Positions 1 through 10,876 of a stretch of 64,000 bases of DNA are shown here, piece after piece. The translations under genes and the position numbers were made by a program. The stretch comes from Adiantum capillus-veneris (taxonomy: Eukaryota; Streptophyta; Polypodiopsida; Polypodiales; Pteridaceae): NCBI GenBank assembly GCA_014529385.2, contig CM043959.1:93382529-93446528 (forward strand), given 5' to 3'. Positions within the stretch are counted from its first letter, which is position 1. Every line of letters begins with the position of its first letter. The notes under the pieces are model-generated. The model saw nothing but the letters and a program-made list of their open reading frames with translations. It had not been told where the DNA came from and did not search any database.

Positions 1-140
1 AGAATTTTTGGAGGAAAACTTGCCTTCCTCCAATAAGTGAAAAGGAAGGGTAAAGCTACTTCTTTGAAGTTTGAATCTTTCCCTTTCCTTCTAGTTTTTC
101 TTTCAACAAAAGTAACTAACTTTCCTTATTATACACAACA
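1..140. other. Unassigned flank
   Basis: AT-rich sequence with no ORF or repeat that I can recognise. It precedes the tRNA-like block of a SINE candidate. Confidence 0.3.
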
Positions 141-535
141 AGGGCCAATAGCTTGAGGGTAAAGTGTTGGCCTCTTACCCTCATGGGGTGGGTTCAACCC
201 TCCTTCATGGAAGGGTTAAGCAGGCCTTCCTACGTGCACAACCAACAGCACCAATGGAAGCCTTCGGGGCCTCGGTGCGGTCGAGTTTGCCTTGGTCGCC
301 CACCTTGGTTGTGCACTGTGGAGGGCGTAGATGGGACGGCTGCGGTTGGTTGTCACTGTCTCTCCACGCGTTGCTCGCATAGGAAACTGTGCCTGTATTC
401 TTTTTGCTGCACAACGGAGACGTCGTTGTTTGTGGAACGTGGGGGAGAAGCAGGGCATGGCACGCACATGCAAAGCCGCTTTTAGCCTCCTCCCAAAAAT
501 AGCTTGGATACCAGTGAAAGGGTGGTGGTAATGCG
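141..535 (+). repeat. SINE-like element with tRNA-type promoter boxes
   Basis: The sequence shows an A-box-like stretch (TAGCTTGAGGGT, about 149-160) followed 30 bp later by a B-box-like stretch (GGGTTCAACCC, 190-200). That order and spacing are typical of tRNA-derived SINEs and of tRNA genes. No cloverleaf closes around it, so an intact tRNA gene is unlikely. The body downstream is GC-richer than its surroundings up to about 535. I see no poly-A tail or target duplication, so the ends are estimates. A chance match to the boxes is the alternative. Confidence 0.35.
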
Positions 536-634
536 TGTGTTAGTCTCCACGCGACCGTGCTATCTTATAGCCTCTCCCTAGCGTACACACTGTACGACCG
601 TGCCGGTGGCCTTGCCCATAGGACCCATGTCCTT

Positions 635-880
635 ACATTCCATGGTATACAATGATGTGTTGGCTCTATAGCTGCTCCTTGGCAAGCCATGTGACATTTG
701 CTTCTTTTAAAGATTCCTCTTCTATCTAATATGGAGGCAGCTCATCCAACTTAGCCTTCAAAGTCTTCTTCTTTGGAGCTCCCGAAGTTGATGAGAGAGA
801 TCCTGACAAAAAATCACCAAATATGGTTGCTAGACCAGTTTGAGAATTCCCGACAAGTCTAAAAGCTAATAAAGCAAGCA
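635..880. repeat. Dispersed repeat, copy 1
   Basis: About 245 bp here are clearly similar to 22370-22612 in the same orientation. Both contain the run GCTGCTCCTTGG and, further on, TTGATGAGAGAGATCCTG. The second copy is the more open one on the minus strand. The family is not recognised. It is probably a piece of an older element, because the two copies differ at many positions. Confidence 0.6.
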
Positions 881-2260
881 AGGTGCGCTAAAAACACAAT
901 TTTTTGCAATCTTTATCTTAGGCGTGCCTAAGATGTAAGTGTATGTTTGTGCTTGCAAATTGGGGATGTACATGTTGTGTATGTGTAGTAGCTAATATTT
1001 ATGAAGTATGATAGCTTTTTGACCCCTCTGGTGAGAGTTATGGGAATTTTTGTGTTTAGTTTGTCTGCTATAGCAGTCTGTTGTGTTGGATGGAGTTAGC
1101 TTTCCCAAACTTGATGAAAATTGGCATGGTGCTTTATGTGAGCCATATAAACATTTCTGTGGCTAGATTTGATGAGTTAGGTCCCTCTGATCACAAGGTG
1201 CACTAAAAATACAATTTTGCAATCTTTAGCTCAGGCGTGCCTAAGATGAAAGTGTATATTTGTGATTGCAAATTGGGGATGTACATGATGTGTATGTGTA
1301 GTAGATAAGATTCATGAAGTGTGATAGCGTTCTGACCCTTGTGGTGAGAGTTATGGGCAGTTTTGAGTTTTCTTTTTCTGCTATTTGAGTCTGTTGTGTT
1401 TGATGAAGTTAGCTTTCCCAAAATTGACGAAAATTGACATGGTGCTTTATGTGAGCCATATAAACAATTCTGTGGCTAGATTTGATGAGTTAGGTCCCTC
1501 TAGTCAAAGTTATGTCTTAGGCACGCTTAAGATAGATTTGTGTGATTTTGGGTATTTTGGGCTCCTTTCAGCTTGAGTGTCTTTATAGAGGTTAAACTTG
1601 GTGTTTGATGAAGTTTGGGCTCAGTTGATTGGCTAGAAGTCAGTTGTGTCCACTTTTAGCGTCTTTTGGACAATAGAATGTAATATAGTGGAATGCATGC
1701 ATGAAAAGTGTGCACCAGGGTGGTGTTGGCTATATGTCAACTAGGGAAATCATGCTTAGGTGAAAATATGTGCAAAAATGCTTTAATCAAGCTAGTTTAT
1801 CTTTGGTGCACCTAAGATAAGATTTGCATTTTATTGTCGTTTATGCTCCCAACTTGCTCTATCTAGGTTCTACTATGCTACTTATGGTGGGTGATGGCCT
1901 TGACCATGTATCTGCACTTGGTGTTGATCCCTCTGGAGTTGATTGTCCTCTTTTGAGCCGAACTTCATTTGGAGTCACAAGCCAGTAGTTGTGTGCCCAC
2001 CGAAGGTTAGTAGGGGTCAGTCATAGTCTATATAGTTCCCCCCTTGACTTTTGAGGTCAAACATATCAATATTTTGCACAAAAGTGCCATATGTTGCATT
2101 GCGATGGAGATATAGTCATTTTTCTCTATCTTGATGAGTTGGACTCTAACACACCCCCAAATCTCTACAATTCTTCTACATGATGGTATCTGTTGCAAGT
2201 GGGTGAAATTTGGTCTAAAGATGAGCCTTTTATCTTCGACGTGCTTAAGATAATAGGTCA
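881..2260. repeat. Tandem repeat of about 300 bp carrying a palindrome
   Basis: Block 881-1191 is repeated at 1196-1502 with roughly 90% identity by eye, giving a period of about 313 bp. Each unit holds the palindrome CTTAGGCGTGCCTAAG. Decayed versions follow at about 1516, 1803 and 2234, spaced about 285 to 430 bp apart, so the array looks like four or five units that become more degenerate to the right. No coding sequence is supported inside it. A small local satellite, or the amplified end of an element, are both possible. Confidence 0.65.
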
Positions 2261-3317
2261 TCTTTTTGGCAATTTTTGCACTTTGGACCTCAGTAATGGG
2301 TTCTCATACTACATATGAGCCTATGGTTCAAGGCCAATGTAAGCGTCTTTGTTCATAAAATTTACCATATTTCCCTAGGTTGATGTGCCCCCTACGACCT
2401 TGGTGGTGGACAAAGTGATAATTAAAATACTTCTTGGTATAGTTAGAAACTTATCCCTCATGGCCGGAGCAAGTAAGACCCGATAAGCGGTGCATAGAAG
2501 AGAGCAAAAGGTTGCCAAAAATCACAAGTTGGAGCTTTCTCTCAAGGGACTAGAATTTAAATGAGAGTAGAAATGGCCTAACAGACTATACATACCTGGA
2601 CTTTCTTTGTAACATTTAATGGCCAAATAACTTGTGTGTAGCGGAAATTAGCATGAACATAGTGGACATTTCATTAGAATAGATTGCTAATAAGAATTAC
2701 AAGAGTGCTTGGGTGGAGAGAGCAACAAAAAGCATAACACCTAGTTAGATAGCATGAACAATACTTTCAAAAGAGAGAGAAATTAAGCAATTGACAACAA
2801 TTGAGGACCGGATTTGCATGGAGCCATTGCATGGAGCCGGTCCCCCCTCCAAAAGGCTTTGTATTATGGTTTCTCCCATCAAGAGAGACATTGTACAATA
2901 CAATTCTTTGTGTTCCTTCAAAAAGTCTAGCTAGTGCAATGAAGATGAAAGCTTCATGCACTAAGCAAAACACTTAGCAAACACAACTTCAATTATCCGC
3001 GTCCTCAGACCCAAGACCTCACACACCTTCGAAGATGGTGAGAGCTAGCAGGGTATGAGAGTAGATTGAGAGGAAGAAGGAGTATCTTACGATAAAGATG
3101 TACATCTCCTCACATAATCACTCATATTAGCATAGATTAGCTTAGTAATTAGCTTAGTAGAGGAGATGAGCATGCGTTGAAGCTTGGATCTTGGTTGGAT
3201 TTGCATCCACATGCCAAGAGTGTGTCGATGTAGGCTTCTATCTCATAAGGTTGGAGTAGGTGATGAGCTCTCCATTAAAGCTTGGGAAGAGATAGTCTTC
3301 TCTTTATTCACACATGA

Positions 3318-3320
<3 letters not shown>
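2261..3320. other. Stretch without a recognised gene
   Basis: I see only short shadow ORFs here and no domain, repeat or RNA signature. It may be the decayed non-coding part of the neighbouring minus-strand chromovirus, whose integrase begins further right. Confidence 0.3.

Positions 3321-3352
<32 letters not shown>
3321..3352. repeat. (TG)n microsatellite
   Basis: About 16 uninterrupted TG dinucleotides. A second tract of the same motif lies at 3831-3861. Confidence 0.95.
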
Positions 3353-3353
<1 letters not shown>

Positions 3354-3426
3354 TAATGCCTTGCAAAAATCAGCCCCCTCTCTCTCTTGGGTGAGCCCTC
3401 TTGCTATTTGCTCTTACTCAACCCTC

Positions 3427-3760
3427 ATTGGCCCTCCCCAAGTCAAGCCAATGACTATTAAGCAACATAAGTGATAGACTTCTGACATGTGTCCCCCTTT
3501 CCCCTTTTGTGAGAGCTTTAGGTTAATTAATAATTCAATTAAACTCTCATTGGACCCCTTTGCCTCTTGACCAATAGGAATCAGGCAAGCCATTGGGCTG
3601 CTGAATGCTCATTGGACCCCTTGGGAGACTGTCCAATAGTCTTCTAGAGGACATAATTCTCATAGGTTCTTTTATTAAGTGTTTTTAAATTAATTAAACT
3701 AGATTTACTCTAGCTTTATTCTCATTGGTCCACCTCCAAGGCCATCCAATAGAAATTGGG
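3427..3760. promoter_or_regulatory. Cluster of CCAAT / ATTGG boxes
   Basis: Within about 330 bp there are ATTGG motifs at 3427, 3549, 3592, 3611, 3724 and 3755 and CCAAT motifs at 3448, 3571, 3633 and 3746. Several form ATTGG...CCAATAG pairs about 20 bp apart, embedded in repeated wording (CTCATTGGACCCC; CTGACATGTGTCCC at about 3481 and 3790). CCAAT boxes bind NF-Y in plants. The block may be the U3 of an old LTR or simply a decayed tandem duplication. Confidence 0.35.
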
Positions 3761-3826
3761 CACACCTTGTGGGCATCTGGGCTAGAGAGCTGACATGTGT
3801 CCCTAATTCCCTTGCTGTAAAGGGAG

Positions 3827-3830
<4 letters not shown>

Positions 3831-3861
<31 letters not shown>
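3831..3861. repeat. (TG)n microsatellite
   Basis: About 15 TG dinucleotides in a row, starting just after an AGCC run. Confidence 0.95.
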
Positions 3862-3865
<4 letters not shown>

Positions 3866-4599
3866 TTCTCTCTCATCCCCTAGTCCCAAGGCTCGCCCCC
3901 TCCTATGTAGGGATTTGAAAAGACTTTTTGGTCACACACAAAGCATCCAATTTCCCCTAGGGTTGACCTTTGGACACAACCTTTGAATTTTGGAACCTTA
4001 GCATTTTGGAAGTCTTAATGGGATGAACCTTAGGGTCTTTTTAGCCCATTTTTGCACATGGCTCTTTTGCAGATGGACCTCCCTTTGGATCCCTATTTTC
4101 CCTCCTTTGGATCCCTAATGTGGCCGGTCTGCTAGCTTAACCAATATTCTAGCTTTTTCTCCCCTGTCACTTTCCCATATTAAATGATCAGTTTAACATG
4201 AGAAAATCATTTAGGAGAATTAGATATTGATTATTATGACATTACCTCTCTCTTGAAATCATAGTCGTCCTCGACTATGGTGTAGAGAAGATAAAGCATA
4301 TTCATGAGTCCTTTTCTTAGCGGGTAGAGGATCCCTATGTTACCGTACGACATCATTCCACAATGGATGACTAGTCCATTTGGTGCTTGAGAGCCTGAGG
4401 CTGCCGCAAGCATGTCTGCACATTAGTCCTATCAGTCTTCCATAGTAGAGTGACAAGCTCTACTTGGTGTTTGGGAGACGTCGTCTCCACAAACTTGATC
4501 TAAGCATGCATACTACTTAATTTTTGTGCACAATAAAGAAAAAGAGAGTCTTATAAGACAAAAAAAAAACTTTGTTCATTTTTAACATTTTGTACATTT

Positions 4600-5594
4600 G
4601 CTTACTCTTGGGAAGCATTGTAAGCATTGACAAGGTTTAGGTTATCCTTTAATTTTATGCCTTGCATTCATCTAGCATCTTCAAAAGGATAATTCTTAAA
4701 CTTAATAAGATATCGTCGGATAGTCTTACCGCCTCTTAATACCTTGTCTTCATGTCGGAGAATAGACTAGGGCTGCAGCACCTCCTCTTGGTCCTCAATC
4801 TCCGGTGGGTCTTCAATAGTTGGTTCTTGAGGTGGCTCTCCTTTGTAAGGCTTTAATAGGCTCACATGGAAAGCATTGTGTATGAGCCAATGATTGGGCA
4901 ACTTGAGTTGATAGGCCATCTCATTGATTGGCCTAAGAATCTGGAAGGGACCATAGTACCTTTTTGCTAGTTTAGCATAGTATTTTTGGTGGCCCGTAGG
5001 ATTCTTGCCCGTCGTGTGCCTTAATCGAGCCTTGGGAAACTTTAATAAGACCCAATCATTTTCTTTAAAGGTTTGGGATCTTCTGTGCTTGTCAGCAGCA
5101 GCCTTTTGCCTTTGCTGTGAGATAGAGATAGCATCCTTAATCTTTTGAAAAGATTCTTGTAGGTCTCGGCTATACTCATCTGCAGCGAAGATCTTCCCAT
5201 GTACCTTAAGTAGCAAGGGACTTTTTTATCTTCCCTCAATTACCTCGAAAGGTGCTTTTCCCGTGGAAGTATATACAGTGTTATTGTAAGCATACTCCAC
5301 TAAGGGTAAGTACTTCTCCCATTGGGATCTTTGATCTACTTTCGTTACATAGGCTTTTAGTAGATCTAGAATGGTTAGGTTAGCTATTTCACTTTGGCCA
5401 TCGGTTTGTGGATGATAGGCCGAAGAGAAGTTTAGCCTTGTCCCTAAATTCTCAAAGAGACCCTTCCAAAAATTACTGGTCATTCTAAGATCTCTATCCG
5501 ACACTATGGACATTGGCAAGCCATGGTACTTGAAAATTTGTGAAATGAAGAGGGTTGCCATTTGATGGGCTTTGATAGTCTTTTTGATAGGTAT
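4600..5594 (-). mobile_element. Ty3 chromovirus, 3' part (integrase and chromodomain)
   Basis: Minus-strand pol end of a Ty3/gypsy chromovirus. The integrase core continues into an integrase C-terminal part (4767-5216) with the family wording YYGPFQI and [13 protein letters not shown] chromodomain-like stretch with RHEDKVLRGGKTIRRYLIKF reads at about 4610-4745. The other half of the integrase resumes at 11171 on the far side of an inserted LTR element, and GGTAT is duplicated at the junctions (5590-5594, 11171-11175). The copy is broken in several places, and its RT and gag are not in the window. It is older than the element inserted in it. Confidence 0.85.
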
Positions 5595-5845
5595 TGTGCG
5601 CTCCTTGCCGCACTGTCGAAGCAAGGGACTTGCCAATACACCGTATGCGAGCCACAAACGGCTCCAAGCACACAACAAGCCTAAACTAGCAAGCTCAAGA
5701 AAACAAAGGGTGTGTCACTCACCGCTCTACGCTCGCCTTCGTGGTGGATTCCTCGCCGCGATGAAGAAGAAGCTGCAGTCGTGCCGCGCTCAACCGCTTC
5801 GCCGCCGTCGTGCCTTCGTAATGCTCGATCGCACACACACTCTCC

Positions 5846-5879
<34 letters not shown>

Positions 5880-6173
5880 AGGAGGTGAAGAAGAAGAAGA
5901 TGGAGATGGAGCAAGAGCACTCTTCTATTGCACAAATGAGAGAATGAGTAAAAATTAGGTTTAGTTGGCTTTTATAGGAGCTCACCCCATTCACACTTGG
6001 GCGCCCATGCTTAACCAACTAATCCCTTGAATGTCCAAGTTAAAGTGCGCCTCTCATCGACGATCACTCTACCTTTCCCTATTGGACCGACAAGCCCGGT
6101 ACCTGACTCTACCAAATACATAATACGCGTCCGTCGTAGGTGATGGGGTGTCCGTGTGCCGTGAGGGTTAACA
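5595..6173 (-). repeat. 3' LTR of the non-autonomous element
   Basis: 579 bp, TG...CA, containing a CT run and a CA run near 5840-5880. It pairs with 10590-11170. On the element's own strand it is preceded by a purine tract (AGGAAGGGGGGCA, about 6174-6186). Confidence 0.93.
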
Positions 6174-6186
6174 TGCCCCCCTTCCT

Positions 6187-7809
6187 GATGTAGATTCTGT
6201 CCTCGGAAGCTATTGAGTTGAAGCTGGTTCGTCGAGGTGGAAGAGCATTTGAGATGAATGTCCTTAGCCTTCTTCAGTCACTGCAAAATCAAACAACATT
6301 GACACAGTAATTGCATTCTCTTAAAAAGCATATGCAGTTTTAGGTAGACACATTGGTTGGTCAAAGAATTTCAAACAATTTGTTAGCAATGAACATTAAA
6401 TTGCAATGTAATCAAATGCATAAACAGATGTAAAGGTAAAAAATTAAACAAGTATGGGGTCGCTAATTTGACGGTCGAAAAGCACTAGAGATCGAATATT
6501 AATACCATGGGTAAGCTTCTTAATTTTCAGTGGTCAATTAAGTTGTTTAATCGCGAGAGCCAAGTATTCATGTTCGAGGGCTGACTAGAGGCTATATCTA
6601 GAAAACCTTGTAGTTAAGCTACCATAAAAGGAATTTCTCATGAAATCATCGCCTGACTGATTACTTTTTCTTTGACCCCCCAAGGTCTTTTCACACTGAT
6701 TCAATTTTGAAGTGGGTGCTTATTTTGTATGCCTTGGGTTTTTTGCTTTTCAAGGAAAAGCGCCCACGCTGGGAACCTCTAGGGCTCTAGTACCATAGGC
6801 GATACATGTGAGTGAAGTACCAAATCAAGCTGAGATTTCTCTTCCAGCTTAAAATTTTACATTGTGGCACTTTGATTTTTTGTTTGTTCATGTTCAGCAT
6901 TTTAATTTTGTAACTTTGGGGGGTCATATAACACTGTTACCCTCCCCAGGCTCATCACATTAGTAAACTCCCTTTATAATACTTAAGCTAAAGGTCAATA
7001 GGGTCAAGCCCACTAGAAAGCCCTAGTACATTTCATACAATGCTGCCTAAATCGGATTAAGAACCTAAGTAACCATTGTTTATTAGGAAGGCATTCCCCA
7101 TGGTATTAAGAGAAGATTTCTAACACCTAACTTGGTCAAACTAGCTTAGTCGGACTGCTTGATTTTTAAACCTAGACAAGTGACTATGACAAAAGATTAC
7201 ATTGAATTAAATGTTTGATACTAAGCCAATGCGCTGAATAGTATGCTACCAATCACAATCAAAGCAGACAAACATGGATGCAAAAAAGATAAGGGCAATG
7301 CTAATGGACAAGAAACACCTGTTTGTGTTGATGGTCGTGCTTGATTTGAAGAGTGAGTCGAGATAAAGATTCCATGAAGGTCCAAATCCTATCAATAGCA
7401 ACACGCTCCTGTACACACTAGGAAACACAAACAATACCTCTAGGAGGCACATCAGTGGGAAAAGAGAACTTTTCTAATCACTCAACTCTAAAACAGAAAC
7501 ACTCCTATCGTACTAATCTTACCTACCCTCCATCACTCAAGTGATGAGGATCAAAGGTGTTTTATGGCATAGGTTTCTGTTTCACTGTACCAAATGTGAC
7601 ATGTGTAGGTCTGAGTCAATGTTTTGACTTTTAATGTGCATACTCGTTTGCTAATTGCTCTTGCTCTTTTTTTTTAAAATTGTTTTGTGAGTATAAAGCT
7701 TTATATGTACATTCCCTAAGATCGGAGATTAAGAGGTCAGGGAAAAAGGTTGAGAGGGAAACAAGTGAATAATGGATGTCAGCAAACACTCCCCCCTTCC
7801 TTGGGTAGA
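6187..7809 (-). other. Non-coding 3' internal region of the non-autonomous element
   Basis: About 1.6 kb between the protease-like ORF and the purine tract. No ORF longer than about 75 codons is convincing on either strand and I recognise no repeat. In an autonomous relative this space would hold RT, RNase H and integrase. Confidence 0.6.
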
Positions 7810-9333
7810 TCATACCGTTTGAAATGAGCTTGTCACCCTTTGAAACCAATTGTTCCAGTTGGTAATAGGTGAGGATTTTTGCCAGTAGTTTTCTATTACC
7901 CTAGGTGCCTCGTCAAGCTGCAAGGGTGGTAAGGTACTCTCCCAGGATCGAACTTGAAGTGGTTCATTAGGTGATTCTTGAACACTGGGAGGTGTGGATT
8001 CTTTGGTAGCTTCATGGAGGTCCACTACTATAGATGGAGGTTGTGTAGAAGCTTTTACCTCTATGGATGTATTACATGAGGAGCTAGAATCTTCATGGGA
8101 CTCCCCCCTTCCTGAGCTAGGTGGAACAAATCGTTCTTTCTTTGGTACCCAAACTAGCTCGGGAGCAGGTGTGTAGCATTCTGTGATTTTTTTCTTTCCA
8201 CGATCATTGATTCTTTTTGGAGCTACGGGATTGGGCTCACTTGGGTCAGGTGATAGGTAAGAGTACAATCTACGTTTTGGCACCCAGATTTGATCATTTC
8301 CTTGATAGTAGCCTTGGGCTTCCAATAGTCGTTTAGGAATCCAACGCAGCATTTTCTTACATTTCTTGGAGTGAGTGGTACGGTTCTTACTAGGTTTCCG
8401 TTTTTTTGCATCAACCATGCTCACTACAGAGGTTTTAAGGACCCACTTGTATGTTTTCTCTGTTATATTAGGATGGTTCTTGTGTGTCTCAAGCTTTCTT
8501 TCAACTACATCAGTTGAAGCTCTAGAGAGTTGGGCTATGGGGACGTATGGTTCAACCTCCTGGACATGCAATGTCTTGGGTTTTATTTCCTTGGGCAATA
8601 TCTGAGGGACTATGGCTTGAGTGGTAGGGCTAAGAGTTGGTTTTTGCGTTGTAACACCCCCAGTCCCCCAATCAATAGTGCATTTGGTGGCTATCATCCA
8701 CGTGCGGCCTAGGTTTATATTACCCTCCATAGTTCCAGTAGGCATGACCAAAAAGTCTTGAGCTACCACCCCATTGTCATAACTGACAGAAGTGTGCCAG
8801 ATTCCAAAAACCGTAGTTTTTTTCTTGTTGACACCCTTGACTTGGATAATACTCTCAGATAGAGGTGGCTTCCCTAACTGACACCACACCCCATAGGATA
8901 GCAGATTGTATTTAGCACCCGTGTCCAATAAGGCGTTATATAGCACTTTTCCATAGGCACTATTTAACTCAATGGGGTATCGTAGAGGTGTGTCAGAGTC
9001 CAACCCATCCTCTTCGTGTGCTTCATTTGCATCAGGTTCCGAGCGAGTAGCTCTACCTAATGTTTCCATGAAACGGCTAAACATACTAGTACTAGGCTGT
9101 GGAGCTTCGAGAGGTGCATGGCCTTCTCTCTCAGTGTTTTGGGTAGGGTATGCTTCCATGATTTCTGAGTCGGAGGAGGAATCACTAGCGGCTATTTTAG
9201 GGTCTTGGGTGGTGCTACCTTGTGTCCCCGCTGAGGGTCTAGAGCTTATCGTGGATAGGTAATGGGTGTCCGTATGAACAGAGGCACTCTCAATATGCTC
9301 GTGTTGTAGCACCCGCCCAGAGCGTAAGTGCAT
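7810..9333 (-). CDS. Retropepsin-like protein of the non-autonomous LTR element
   Basis: Open 507-codon frame starting MHLRSGR, a beginning often seen in Ty3-type polyproteins. An aspartic-protease active-site motif, LLDTGA, lies at about residues 135-140, and INLGRTWM with IDWGTG at about 206-222 matches the ILGRPWL...DWGTG block of the Tat-like protease at 15590-15650. The N-terminal 120 residues are Ser/Thr/Glu-rich. The C-terminal half carries three W-[VI]-P-K repeats (RWIPKR, IWVPKR, VWVPKK) and a low-complexity tail. It is the only protein the element encodes. A role in processing proteins supplied by a partner element is inference; it could also be a structural or RNA-binding protein that merely kept the protease fold. 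Confidence 0.75.
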   Translation of the reverse strand: MHLRSGRVLQHEHIESASVHTDTHYLSTISSRPSAGTQGSTTQDPKIAASDSSSDSEIMEAYPTQNTEREGHAPLEAPQPSTSMFSRFMETLGRATRSEPDANEAHEEDGLDSDTPLRYPIELNSAYGKVLYNALLDTGAKYNLLSYGVWCQLGKPPLSESIIQVKGVNKKKTTVFGIWHTSVSYDNGVVAQDFLVMPTGTMEGNINLGRTWMIATKCTIDWGTGGVTTQKPTLSPTTQAIVPQILPKEIKPKTLHVQEVEPYVPIAQLSRASTDVVERKLETHKNHPNITEKTYKWVLKTSVVSMVDAKKRKPSKNRTTHSKKCKKMLRWIPKRLLEAQGYYQGNDQIWVPKRRLYSYLSPDPSEPNPVAPKRINDRGKKKITECYTPAPELVWVPKKERFVPPSSGRGESHEDSSSSCNTSIEVKASTQPPSIVVDLHEATKESTPPSVQESPNEPLQVRSWESTLPPLQLDEAPRVIENYWQKSSPITNWNNWFQRVTSSFQTV

Positions 9334-9486
9334 GTGCTTTTGATACCCTAAGGTGTCAAAAAGTTGCTCTAGGAGGCCTTGTGACTAGTTTTTAGCGTGT
9401 TTTTTGTTTGTTTTTTTGCTAGATTTTTTAGAGCGTGTCGTGGAATGGGCCGTGTGATAGCTCAAAACGAGCGTATCGGTCAGAGG

Positions 9487-9935
9487 GTCGTGCCGTGCTT
9501 TACAGCCCTCCGTTTGGTCACTCTATGCCCTCGGAATCCCTAAAACTGTCAATTTCCAGTAGGGAACTAGGCCCAAACTAGAAAGTCTAAGGGTGCAAGT
9601 GGGAAGAGAAAGGAGGAGAGTGGAGGACTGTCGAAGCAAGGGACTTGCCAATACACCGTATGCGAGCCACAAACGGCTCCAAGCACACAACAAGCCTAAA
9701 CTAGCAAGCTCAAGAAAACAAAGGGTGTGTCACTCACCGCTCTACGCTCGCCTTCGTGGTGGATTCCTCGCCGCGATGAAGAAGAAGCTGCAGTCGTGCC
9801 GCGCTTTACAGCCCTCCGTTTGGTCACTCTATGCCCTCGAAATCCCTAAAACTGTCAATTTCCAGTAGGGAACTAGGCCCAAACTAGAAAGTCTAAGGGT
9901 GCAAGTGGGAAGAGAAAGGAGGAGAGTGGAGGACT
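9487..9935 (-). repeat. Internal duplication enclosing an LTR fragment
   Basis: A block of about 140 bp (9487-9628) is repeated at 9793-9935. Between the copies lie about 180 bp (9627-9805) matching the outer part of the element's own LTR. Both junctions fall on short identities (GTCGTGCCG.GCT, and ACTGTC versus ACTTGTC). The pattern fits reverse-transcriptase template switching between LTR and leader. Confidence 0.75.
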
Positions 9936-10229
9936 TGTCCCACATGCTCTCATTCTCTCTTGAGGGAGTAGGGTATATATATAAGAGTGAGTCTAGTATA
10001 CATCATAAGACTGAGGATTGAGGCTTGGGCTTGGGCTTGGGCTTGGGAAACCGATCCCGATCTATCTTTTATACAAACCAACCCGTCCGTTTTAAGAGTC
10101 ACGTTTTTTATTTTCGAAAAATTTCGCCGCCCGCTCGCTCGCGTTTTTAATTTCCGAATTTTTTTCCTTTTAATTTTTTTTTTCCGAATTTTTTTTTTCT
10201 CAAAAAACTTTTTTTTTCCCAAATTTTTT

Positions 10230-10480
10230 TTTCTTTTTTTTTTTGTTGATGCAGAAATTGCAGAAAATGCAGAAAAAACGCAGAAATTGCAGAAATTGCA
10301 TGAAAAAACGTAGAAAGTGCAGAAAATGCAGAAATTGCAGAAAATTAAAAAAATGCAGAAATGCAGAAAATTGCAGAAATTGAACACGCCGAACTTGAAA
10401 ATGCAGAAATTGAAAAACGCAGACAATAGCAGAAATTGAAACTTGACAGCAATTGCAGAAAACGCAAAAAACAGAAACCT
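10230..10480. repeat. Simple tandem array of GCAGAAATT-like units
   Basis: Roughly 250 bp of short, variable repeats built on GCAGAAATTGCAGAAA in the element's leader, preceded by a T-rich low-complexity stretch (10100-10245). Units vary in length and no unique spacers separate them, so this is a minisatellite, not a CRISPR array. Confidence 0.8.
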
Positions 10481-10567
10481 TCCACGCACTCCTTCCCTGC
10501 CTTTCCTATGATAGAAATTGCACCACAAGGAAGCGTAAAGTGCTAACCGAGCTTAGTGTATGGCATA

Positions 10568-10585
10568 TCCCCGGCAGCGGCGCCA
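10568..10585 (-). promoter_or_regulatory. Primer-binding site, tRNA-Asp type
   Basis: On the minus strand the 18-mer TGGCGCCGCTGCCGGGGA lies 4 bp inside the right LTR. It matches the complement of the 3' end of plant tRNA-Asp(GUC) as I recall it, apart from one position. This fixes the orientation of the element. Confidence 0.8.
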
Positions 10586-10589
10586 AAAA

Positions 10590-10840
10590 TGTGCGCTCCT
10601 TGCCGCACTGTCGAAGCAAGGGACTTGCCAATACACCGTATGCGAGCCACAAACGGCTCCAAGCACACAACAAGCCTAAACTAGCAAGCTCAAGAAAACA
10701 AAGGGTGTGTCACTCACCGCTCTACGCTCGCCTTCGTGGTGGATTCCTCGCCGTGATGAAGAAGAAGCTGCAGTCGTGCCGCGCTCAACCGCTTCGCCGC
10801 CGTCGTGCCTTCGTAATGCTCGATCGCACACACACTCTCC

Positions 10841-10876
<36 letters not shown>

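Noticed and set aside
149-200. Functional tRNA gene
   Set aside because: Promoter-like boxes are present, but acceptor and anticodon stems do not form.
5572-5958. Plus-strand ORFs in the LTRs (also at 9593-9868 and 10453-10955)
   Set aside because: They lie in LTR sequence, repeat wherever the LTR repeats, and have low-complexity translations.
7994-9262. Plus-strand ORFs opposite the protease-like gene
   Set aside because: They are shadows of the 507-codon minus-strand frame, without domains.
10230-10480. Repeats that could suggest a CRISPR-like array
   Set aside because: Units are short, irregular and without unique spacers, and they lie inside a plant LTR retrotransposon.
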